Assembly: GCA_922989275.2 (NCBI GenBank)
Contig: OV277859.1
Span: forward strand, 34,887,501 to 34,951,500
DNA length: 64,000 nucleotides
Reading direction: 5' to 3'
Source of the DNA: Gari tellinella
Taxonomy: Eukaryota > Mollusca > Bivalvia > Cardiida > Psammobiidae
In this document: piece by piece, positions 11,401 through 23,400 of the stretch
Numbering within the stretch: position 1 is the first letter of the stretch
Layout of the letters: every line of letters starts with the position of its first letter
Translations under genes and position numbers: made by a program
The notes under the pieces: model-generated
What the model saw: only the letters and a program-made list of their open reading frames with translations
Told to the model about the DNA's origin: nothing
Databases searched by the model: none

Positions 11401-14400
11401 CAACAAAATAAAAGCGCCCGTACCCGGCAAAACTGTCGATACAATTTCTTTGAGTTGTGGAGACGTGCGACAAACTCTGATTTGATTTGATCTTCAGTGG
11501 CATCTTGCTCTGTTGTAAACTGACAACCTTCTTCCTTTAGAGTGACACTAAAACATAAATGGAGAAAAAATATCAGAAGCGTCAATGCAAAAACTACATA
11601 ATATTTCTTTTCAGATTTAGTTACAGTTTAAATGTAATTGGCCAGCTGAAGAAATAGTGTGTATACTACAATGCACAGCGCGTTCATTCCAATAACGGAT
11701 TCAAACGGATGTTTACCAATTTATTACCGCAGTCCCTCAGTTTCAATATATCTGTGTGTTCTATTTTAGAAAGACGAGGGGTAGACTAAACGGAGTATGG
11801 AAATTTGTTTTAATATAAATTCGTCGGATTGTTTTCTATTGAAGTTTTTATACAAAGCGGAATAAAGACTAACACATATTTGATGAATCTTCTGTGTTTA
11901 AATTATTGAATGTGTTTGGGGCTGTGTCATGTTATAGACATTTTGTTGTTTAAAACATTGTCAATATTGAATATATGCAAAAACAGCTGAGTTATTGTTT
12001 TAAATTTCCATAACTGTATAAGTGTAAGTCATGAAACTGCAGAATTGTTGTCATTTACGTTTGATAAATTCCTTCTATATATATTTCTTAATACTTTAAA
12101 GTAACTTAACATGGCTGTTTTCGTGGGGTGTATATTTGCAAGTAAAGTAGAACCTCTCTATTACGACCACTAAAAAGAAGGTTAATTGTCTGTATAAAAG
12201 ACAGGTGACATCTTAAAGCAATATGAAAGTGAAACAGAAAGCTCCTGTAGGAGCTTTCTGTTTCACTTTCACATTGCTTTAAGCACTCACCTGTCTTAAA
12301 CGACTTATATTTGACACAATTTAGTGGTCGTAATAGAGATGTTCTACTGTACCTCCAATGTGTTGATATACATATAGCCGCTTTAGATGACAAGCAGTGC
12401 ACAGTCTGACCAAGGGGTTGTAGGAACCATCTGATACGACCAATGCTTACTTGCATATGACAAGATTACTTTTTATTGGTGCCTTGTTTTAAAAGGACGA
12501 GTATATTCATCACTAGGGTTCAATAGGTTAATCTTTGAAGTTTAAATAACGTTAAGTCATTTATTTCTCAGCAACTAGCCTTCATTAATGATGACAATAT
12601 ACTACGATAGGGCTTGTTTCTTCTTGAACGATAACAAGTTAATATTTTATGGACTTTTGTGTTGTTGAAAAAAATTTTTTCGTTAACGTTAGCTTAGATC
12701 ACTTTAGAACTTTCTTTCGAAAAATTTGTTTAAGTTAATATTTTATGATATTGTAGGTAAAACTTGCAAAACATTAGTTTTATTAATATACATATTTATT
12801 ATTACACAGCATCTTATTCATTATGTTTGTAAACCACAATCGACATAGAATCGGTACGTTTTTAGTAATGTCAATGAAAACAATTGCTACATTAAGTGTG
12901 TATCTCTTTTATTAACTTTGTAATGGCATTTGCAAATCTATTTCAAAGAATAAAATTGTTCACTATTATAGTTTGTGGAATTGACTCCGTCATAAGATAG
13001 CGATAAAATATCTTACATCCATTGACGAAGTTTCTCAGTCTCAAGTTCTCTCTTTAATTCATCTGCAGAGAAAGACAGCAGTATGTGGAATGTATCACGC
13101 TCAGCAGAGTCAGGCTGGGTACCTAGAAAAACGTTCAATTTAATAAAGAGCTGTGTACATAACGTCCTTATAACTACATGTACTTAAGAAACTTTCAGTT
13201 GGGAATCGTAATTTTTATCCAGTTCATATGCAGGTTACTCGGATGAAAACATTAACTCTCGAGTTTGAGTAATTCTCATAACTTTTTCTGGCTATTCATT
13301 GATACACTGTACTTTTATTAATTGTTATGAACAGCACACATGGCCTGTTTTCTAGGTGGACGTCATACATTAATACTACCTCTGTAGTAAAAACGACCGG
13401 CAAAACAAAGCAAATGGGAACTACATACAATATTCTCATAGTCGCCGTCGATGTCATGATGTACAGTGGAGAAAACGTCATTTCGTAACCTGATCAGACG
13501 CCGCGTTACCCAACGTATAGTCTGGCTCCAAACTTGTTGTAATGGATATTATTGTTTAAGCACACAAAGTGTGTTGAGGAAAAGAGTAGCATCTTCACTG
13601 TCAGCACTATTTACCTTTGATGATAAGGTTCTTAAGTTATTACATATATTTGTGCTATTTCCTTTTCATTCTCAAATATATACAGTGTTATTGTTGCTGT
13701 CACTTGTATGTTGATTTCCGTGCCCCTTGCGAATATTTGCTAGAAATCTTTTGTAAAACATATACTTATACATGTCTCAACTAAACGCAAAATCTAGCCA
13801 GAAAATTGTAGCTAAATGAACGGAAGTGTGGACAAACACTGTATGCCTTTCCACTTTAGTGTCTGGGTTATAAAATAACTTTAGCTTTATTGCAGATGTC
13901 AAAGTATTCATTGTAAAGTTTAATTGCAATGAAATTGAACTTATTATAGCAAATAACTTATTTTCAAAGGAATATATTGCCTAAAGCTTGCTGTTATTCA
14001 AGCCTATATGAAATACATAGCTTGGGATTGTTTCAAGTTGACCTAGGTCAAGATTATAAAATATATGACGGTAAACGATTTTGACTCGACTTCTTTAGAT
14101 TTAAAACATTGTGTATGGAAATATTTTACTCAGTTTTCGGTTGAATTTGGATCTTGTGCAATTTAACCCTTTGTGCGACACTTAACATGAGTAAACACAC
14201 AAGTAAGTAAGTTTTTATGAAGACATTGTCTATTTACTATTTCTTGCATCTGGATCTAATTCAAGTCATTAAAGTTAATAATTGTAAATCAATCGCTGGC
14301 TAATTGTTCAGTGAAATATGCAATAGGCTATTTACCACTCGGCATAGCATGTCATAAGCAATTTAGCTTGTGAACGTTATTATATTTAGCTAAAGATATG

Positions 14401-17400
14401 CGCCAGTATCATGTTTTAAGCGACTAGAGTATCGGCCATTTATTCTGACAAATATTGTTTATGATTCTTACCAGAAACAACCTTTCATCCAGAGCTCCAG
14501 GGGCCCGTTTCATAAAACTTCTTACGACAAATGTTGTCGTAAGTCAGATTATAAAAGTATCAATTATTATTTATTTCTCCATCTAATCCTGTCTTGTGAC
14601 ATCTTTTTGGAATCGTCTTGAAAATACGATTCCAAATAGATGTCACAAGACATGATTAGATAGAAAAATCACGAATTAAATGTATTTTAAAGTTTTAACT
14701 TACGACAACAATTGTCGTAAGAAGTTTTATGAAACGGGTCCCAGGAGGCTGGCTACTAGTCCGGCAGAGAAATGAGGATTTGGAGGTCCACCTAGAAATG
14801 GCGTCCTAAGTTTTTTTCTTGATTGATATTGATAGTTCAAAGCGTTGTCATTCAGAATTGACCGGGTGCCACCTTGGCACCCTTGAGCATTTTGATATAT
14901 TTCCGGTTTACCCCACCCACCATTTTTTACTCATTTCCACGAAATTGGGCCTTTTATACTATACCCCGGCATCGAATACCGGGTAAATTCCTTGAAAGTT
15001 TAAGTATTATATCAATGAAACTTAAACCATAGATACGCCTTAATGTGATTAGCATGTTGCATTGCAATTTGATAACCTTGACCTTTGCCCTTGACCTCTG
15101 TGACATTTGTAAATTGTTTTGCGTTTTATAGGTCAATTTTGGACTAAGTACTTCAATCACGTTCACATAACTGCACATGTATGTGCACTTCAACGAGTAA
15201 AACTAGTTACAATAGTAAACTACTAACATTGACCTTTAACCTTCACCTCTGTGGCCTAGCTATTTTTTCTTTTTGGTCACTGTTGGACTATGTACCAGCA
15301 GCTAGGGTCACGTAACGGTACATGCTTTTGTTCGTCAAAATATTTCATTCTTAGCATATAGTTTTGGTGGTATACACTTACTCAACAGCTTAGTTGCTGA
15401 TGATGGTAATTTGATGGCAGCCAGTGGCTTAGCCTTTATATTTGCTGATGCATTGAAAGAGTGTAGTATATAGTAAAATCCTGCCTTAAAGTTCTGATCC
15501 AGGTCATGTTAACTAACAATGGCAGATGTGGCATGGCTTACCTGAAAGAAAGGGAGGCTCTCCGAAGAGCGGTGCTCAGAAACTTTTTGAAAATTAAGAT
15601 TTGACGAGGCATGGACGAGGTATATAAAAGTGAATATGTCATATGTCCATTGAAATCCCCTTTATGTGCCATGGGCATGTGGCCAATTGCATAATTAAGA
15701 TTATGATTAAGCAGAAATACTCATAGGCTTTAGAATTCACATGTACAATCAGTTGCAAGCAAACTTTGATATCATGGTGGCTCACAGGGATGATCCTGAA
15801 ACTGACTTTAAGGGACACAAAGGAGACGGAAAATAGAAAACAATGCAAAGGACACGGAAGGCACGGTAAGACAAGAGGACCATGATGGCCATAAATCTCT
15901 CACCTGAATTGAATCTGGTAGTTTTATCTTTAAGTTTCATCAATAATCAAAATCTTCCTAAAACTTAAAGACTTACTTAACTTGTGAACGTTTGGAAAAT
16001 ATATATTCAAATTCCTAGACACTAGAGCGCAAACGTTGTTAAAGTCTTGCCTTTTCGAGCCTATCTGAGTGCATCAAGGATGAATAACTCTTGACAAAGG
16101 GGTTCTATTGCACCCAAACTTTAACTTATGGAAGAACTTACAGTAATATACACTGTGAGCAAGTCAGTTTAAAGTGCATTTAAAAAATTATAGTTGGTAG
16201 ATTGATAAAGAAATTGATAAAGATAGCGTTTTCAACAGTGTTACTGAAGAAATGGAATCAGATGAAGTGCATTACAGCTAGAAACCAGGCTAGGGACTGC
16301 TAATAGAATCGGACAAACAAGATATCAGGGAAGAAATCACCGTGACCAAAAGAATGTGATGGTAGGCCAAATCATGTGAAATCTACTCAATAATCTTCGA
16401 AAGTCTTCAAGCTAGCAGCAATGAGGTTGATATCGGAGATGTTCTGTCCCATGAATTGACACCTTTTCCAACAGCACTGTTTGGTGATCATAATTATATG
16501 ACAGTTACAAAATTTGATAAAGCAATTCAAAATAAAATCCAGATAGGAGTTTTGACACAAAAATGGGACCAGTAGACAGTCACCATAGACGGATCGATAT
16601 TATTAAGGTTTTATGACATACCCCACAAAAGGCTCTGTGCAGAACATTTAAGTTGGAGGAAAACAATGTTGACCTATATATACAGCACTTATAGTTCTAT
16701 AAGTGTACGAGAGCAACAGGTTAAAATCGATTACTATCAGTTGAATGCTAACAGCATATTACCAAAAACAGTTTATCTTACGGTCACTGAAAAAACCCAG
16801 TTAATGAAGCTGATAATCTCTTACATTCTAGATGCTGAGACTTTTCAAATTGAGCACACACACATTAACAAGCAAGTGATAATAGGTAAAAATGAAACAC
16901 AAGCTTAAATAAGCCGATGTATTATGTCAGAAAGAAAACATTTGAAAGAAACATATGAATAGATAGACAACATGATTGTGTAGTAGGTATTCTCATGCAT
17001 AAGAAATTATTCGAATCCTAAACTGTCAGTCATATTATAAAACAAGAAGGGCGAATAAAATGTTAATCAAATCTATTATTGGTATTGCATGTGGCAAACA
17101 TATGGACATTGCTGAGGACATTCTTCCTGCACATACCCTCTCGGGATGTAACACAGTTGCAGACAGCTTTGGAATAGGAACGTGAACTGCTGCAAGGAAA
17201 CAATTGTGGTCCAACTGTGTGTTTTAACTTATCGGTTGACTTGATTTTTCTATTGAAACTTACATTTCACAAGCAATAGTATTTCCCCGAGTTCATATCT
17301 GAAACACGCGTTCAAGTATAGACCACACAGCTTAGCGATGAAACATCAGCAAAACTCTGCTACCTTGATTTAGGCATTTATTAGATGAAACAATCTACCT

Positions 17401-20400
17401 GAAATTGACCCAACAGGGTTTGGCTGGAGGAAGGATAAACAGATAACATCTTCACAATCAGCGACTTGGACCGGACACCTTGTCATAACGCTAGAGTTAT
17501 TTTGTAAACAAAGCAATGTGTGACTGTCAAGGTACGCTCGTAGCATGTCCTGTAGAACGTAAATATTGATGCATGGACGAGTTGGGTTTTAGGGTACTGC
17601 AACACAGAACAGATCATATAGCGCCGATAAAAATGAGAGGTGATGAGATGAGAGGATGATGATTTCAGAAAGATGATTTCGACTAGTCTCATTCGTTGCG
17701 AATCAGCGCATGGGAACAAAATCAGCGACCTGCCTTCCTTTTAGTTATTGACAGTGGGCATTATCTCGGTCAAATACACAGAAATAGTCCTATGAGAATT
17801 AAGCCCCAGAACCCCGATCAGGTAGGAAGTCTCTTGGGTTAAATGTAAAAGCGCTCTTGTGAACAAATACCAGGTGCTTAAAAAGAACCAGTCAAGAAAC
17901 AGCTGTTTATTTTGACTTTTGAACATTTTAAATATTTTAAGCATTTCTATCGCAAAGTTGGCCGCTTTCTTGATTACGAAAATGCTCGAAGGTGAAAAGA
18001 TTTCAATAATGAGTATCATTCTGTCAATAATAAGTATCATTCTGGTAAGGTCAAACCATTTAAAAATAAGAAATAATGATTGTTGTTGTTTTGACTTATT
18101 TTGATTGAAAGCATTTCGGTCAAAGCTTTGGTCTCCATCTCGAATATAGGTGACAAGATGTCATCCACGTACAGTTCCATAAGAAGTATCATGTTTTCAA
18201 TAATAAGCATCACCATATTAAATATACGGAAATACTCAAGGATGAAAAGATGTTAGCCATTACATTTCATCAATAAGTATCATAAATCTAATAGTAAGTA
18301 TAATTACGTTGATATCGAGTCAGTTATGAATATAAAATGTATGATTGTTGATTTTTCGACATTATTTGCTAAACAAAATTTTCATCAGTTATGTTGGCCG
18401 CCATCTTAAATATTCGGAAACGCTCAATGATAAAAAGATGTCACCCGTAACATTTCAATAACTAGTTTGATTATTTCAATAACGAATATCATAATGGTGA
18501 GATCAAATCAATTAATAAAAACAAATTATGAATGCTGATTTGTTGACCATTTTGTTTTAAAGCATTTTGGTAGCCATTTTAGCCGCTATTTTGAATATAC
18601 AGACGTGCTCAAAGGTGACAAGATGAATCATGTCATCTGTAACAGTTCAATCATATGTATCATCATTTCAGTAAAAACTTTCATGATGGTGGAGTCAAAT
18701 AAATTTAGAAAACCAAACTATGAATGCTGAAGTTTAGAGTAGATTTTAACGCATTTGGATAGCCATATAAGCCGCCATTTGAATAAACGGAAATGCTGAA
18801 GAGTGACAAGATGTCACTCGTAACATTTTTAAAACATAAATTGTCCATGTAAATAATAACTCTCATTATGGTGAGGTCAAATCAGTTTAAAAAGAGAAAC
18901 AATGAATGCTGCTTTTTGGACTATTGTTTCGGTAGCCATTTTGGCCGCCATCTTGAATATACCGAAATGCTCAAGGGTGACAGGATGTCATCCGTAACAG
19001 TTCAATAATATGTATCACCAGTTCAGTAATATCTATCATTTTTGTGGGTTCAAATCAGTTAAGAAAACCAAACCATGAATGCTGAAGTTTAGAGTAGTTT
19101 GTTTCAACATATATAGGTTATTAGCCGCCATTTTGAATATACTGAAATGCCAAAGAATGACAAGATGTCACCCGTAATATTTTGAAAACATTAAAGGTCT
19201 TTTGAATAATAAATATCATTATGGTGAGGTCAAATCAATTAAAAAAAGGAAAAATGAATGCTGATTTGTATGCTATTTTGTTTATAAGCCTTTCGGCAGC
19301 CATTTTGGCCGCCATCTTGAATATACGAAAATGCTCAAGGGTGACAAAGTGGCACCCGGTGGTTTTTCAATAAGTAACATATGCTACAGTAGAATCAGTC
19401 GAGAAAAAAACTTAGGACGGCATTTCCAGGTCAAGTCAACCCTCTGCCGGACTATACGCTCTTTTCTCATATCTATTGTTAAACTTACCATCGTCGTCAT
19501 CGAGTTCTTCAAGAAGAAGGCCCAGTATATCTAACCTCTTCTTGTGGATTACGACCTACAATTGTCGGGAAATAGGCACTAAACTATATACAGTCGAAAC
19601 TCATTGCTTCGAACTCGCTTAAATCGAAAGTATCAGTATTTTATAAGTTGACTTTTGATAACGCGATCTCTTCTAAGTCGAACATACCCGTATTTCAAAG
19701 TTAAAACGTGGCTCAGCCACGTTTTAACTTTGAAATATGAGTATGATCGAACTAACGGGAGTTCGAAGTATCGAGTTTCGACTGTATTTGAAAAATATGT
19801 AGGATTACACTAACCAGGTGGTTAACTTTACAAACCTTTATACAAATGGGTGCAGATATATGATACAACCTTGATGGAAGTGGCTCATTATTTTAAAAAA
19901 GCAAGGTTTATAAAAGTGTAGCTTATGTTGTTTATTTATGTACATGTATTGGTTATTTGCTCAGAATTCTGTTTCGGGCATACTCTACAGTAATGCAACG
20001 TGATTCGATGGACATCGATATTTACTTTTGCTTTCCATATAAAGGAAATGTTATTCTAGGCAACAAATACTTAGTGCAATGTCTTAAAACCCGAATAAAT
20101 ATACAACACAGTGTTAACTCATTCACACCTGAGACTTTTAATGGACATTTCCAGTATATTATAAAGTCTAGTCCATTTTTAACTATTTGCAGTTGTTTTC
20201 TACCGTTTATTGCAGAAATGGAAAATAAGTTATGTAGATCCTGAGCCAATGGGCTCATTTAGGAACCTTTTGATCTGAGTCTACACTATTTGGTTAGGAC
20301 AGTTGTACTCTTCACAGGTACACTGTTTCTCAATTACGAGTAAACTCGTCGCAGGGGAAGAATGTCTTAATTAAAACATTATCAATCTAGCCCCAGTTTT

Positions 20401-23400
20401 TCAATCCTTTCGTACGAGAATAAAATTATACCTAACATATAAATACGAGTCTGAAGCTGAATGTATGAAACATTGTTCATAGCAATGGAATATAGTAGAA
20501 TACCAAACATACCTGACAGAATGTTTCAAAAGCATCTTCTGAACGTATAAGGGCATCTATAAATTGCAGGTTATTGAGATTGGTTTCTCCCTGGTTCATC
20601 ATTTCACTGAAATCAAGCAAAATAACGTTATACATAGAACTGTCCCAATCTGTCTGTGGAACATAATAAACGATTGGCCCATTGAGAGGACTCCTACAGT
20701 AGCGATCTGATCAGGGCCTGCACTGTCCTTTAAGTTAACGTTATAGTGTAAACATCCCTCGATAAAATAAAATTTAAAACGGGGTTAATCAGATTTATAT
20801 AATTCACAACAGCAGATGTTAAGTGCTTGTGTGGCGGCTGTAAAAAGTCGCCCCGTACTTCATTCTCAGTGTTGTTATACTTTCTGGTCCTTTGGAATCA
20901 TTGATTTCAGCTGAAAGTTGAATTCCGCTTAAGCTGGTGCTAGGGGGGCGTGAGCACTGTTGCATATTTAAGTATTGCTCATGAACAGACTCAATTAAAC
21001 CGAGTCTGCAATTTTCAGTATTTGCTTTGTTTTCTGTGCTTTCAAAGGATCTCCCCTTATTCAGATTTAACTACTGTGTATTTTGGAGTTACATATATCA
21101 ATAATATGACAAAAAGATATTCATACAGCCATCGGAAATAGGTCACTTAGTAAATCTAGTATTTAGGTTTTTAAATATCGACTTTGAAGACATTTCCTGA
21201 ACTAGTTTAGGTAATAACACCTAGTCAAGATATTTCCGAACAAATCATATTGTGCATAGATCTACCTGTACTACTGCGAATCAGGGAAACATCACGTGTG
21301 AGGCCCGTCTCTTATATTTTATAGTTTGGTTAGAAAAAAACACCCTTTGATAATGAGTATGTCAGGGCCTCTCTAAGCAAATGAGATTGGTATAACACAC
21401 GCTGTATGCTTTTACAGTCACTTTCCGACCTATTGAGAGCAATAAGGGTGGGGTCATACAATGGGGGGGGGGGTTCATACAATGGACCTAGGAAATGGCT
21501 TTAAGAATCAAATCAACGTCAAAATTAATACATCGGTAAAAGATATTTAGACAAATTTGTAGCAGTTTATTGTATTTGTTTCGGGTGTAAGCTTAACACC
21601 ATCCTTACTTGGAAATATTAAAGAAGAAATTAAACTAATACGCCAACCTATTTAATTGCACAATGTTAAAAACAAGAGTTAAATCTGTAGCAGTACATAA
21701 CAAATAAATATGCGATGTAGAACATACTTCAGATATTTTCTCACTAACTATCAGCTTTACCTGCATGCCTGCACGAGGTCCGTGTCTATTAGAGTGACAA
21801 GCCTTTCTCTGTGGTGTCGTAAATTTTCGTGACTTTGTAGTATCCTTTCTGGAACATCAATACTTTCAACGCTCTCCGCTTTAAAACAAAAAGTTCGACA
21901 TATAAACTAAATGTATGATGGAATTCTGTGTAATATTTCACATATCTATGTCAATTTAATTCTTAACCCTAATACTCCGCCATTATATGATCAAAAATTG
22001 TCGTGTGCAATTTTGATCTTGTTACGATTTTAAAGTTTTATTTTAATTTTGAATACTCATTATTGTAATTTTTTTAAGTTATACAGCGCTCCCTCTCTGA
22101 GGGGGTCGTTATAGGGAGGGACATTTGCAAACAGTTTGAATCCAGATCAGACGCCACGTAACGCGGTGTCTGATCTGGAATCAAGCACTTTGTCATCTCG
22201 TTAAGTTTTTTTCTGTCTGAAATAATCTATTATGTTACTTAGAGAAAATCAGCAGACTACACTTTTCAGCAGACGAAATTGCAGTCATGAACAGGCTGGA
22301 TACAATCGTCCTTTTTGGGAACTGCGACAAGTGTCTTTATAAGGATGAGGTCGTTGTTGGGAGGGCCGTTGTAGAGAGGGAACACTGCAAAAACATATCG
22401 ATCCTATGATAAATCAACTCTTCTCCTGTTATCATATTGTCTAACTTAAAAGCGCTTGTAAGTTTCACAAAATTCAGGGTTATCTATGTATTTTGGAATT
22501 GATGAAACATTACGATAATTTCAAACGTTTGGATCCCAGATCAGACACTGAGTCACGCGGAGCATAGTTTAAGTTAACCCCTTCACTGCCTTACCCCGAG
22601 CACAACAATTTCTTGCAAACAGTTTGGACCCTGATCAGACGCCGCGTAACGCGGCGTCTGATCAGGATCAAAACTGTTTTGCACTCATTTCAATATTTCT
22701 TCAGTCAAAATAGCAAAAATTAAAATTTTAGAAATAAAAGCAGACGGCAATTGTTTAAAATTGATGACGTCACGGCAGTGAAGGGGTTGATACTGTTAGC
22801 ATATTGCATTCAAAACGTGACTGGAAAGCAAAATGGCCACTTATACCAATACCTGTTAACGAGACAGTCTGCATGCCAATGTATCCAGATGCAATCGGTG
22901 GTGTATCAGACCTTTCGGGCGTTGTGATTGGCAAACATACATTCATATTCCTGTATATGAATAAGGTCAGATATGTGGGGTCGTTGAGAGGTTTCAATTG
23001 CCCATCTTCCTCTATTTCAAATAATTGTGGAAAGTAGAACCACGACAATCTGCAATTCTCATCCTCCATGAGAACATATACTGGAAATTGCAGGACTGTT
23101 GTTACTGCATACAGGTATATATTGACATACTTTGAGATGTCATGATCATTTAAGGCTTTTATCACTTTTTTGTAGTATGCATCAAGCCTTTCTTTGAATG
23201 TCTCATCATTCTCTTCCTTCATTTGAACAGGGGCATTGTGGCTCATCAGCGGTAATGCAGATTTGAATCTCGTTTCATATTTTTCCAATGTTCCTTTCAA
23301 GTGTTCTTCGATCAGACTGACATTGGTTTGAATGAGAACCCCTATACATTGCAGAAACGAGCACTCTCCACCGCTAATGTGTCTCTCTGGCTGTTCTTTG

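Larger units (their letters stand above)
13123..20505. other. Gene 1 intron 3, 7.4 kb
   Basis: Holds a degraded TA-A, MITE G, the decayed gene at about 16.3-17.2 kb, the 180-bp tandem repeat and MITE J. 14760-16250 has no recognisable feature. A missed gene 1 exon here cannot be excluded. Confidence 0.6.

Noticed and set aside
17945..19335. CRISPR-like array
   Set aside because: Units are about 180 bp, degenerate and without short identical repeats; the DNA is eukaryotic.
19957..20258. 95-aa plus-strand and 78-aa minus-strand frames
   Set aside because: They cover a degraded MITE I region, have no recognisable motif, and overlap each other on opposite strands.
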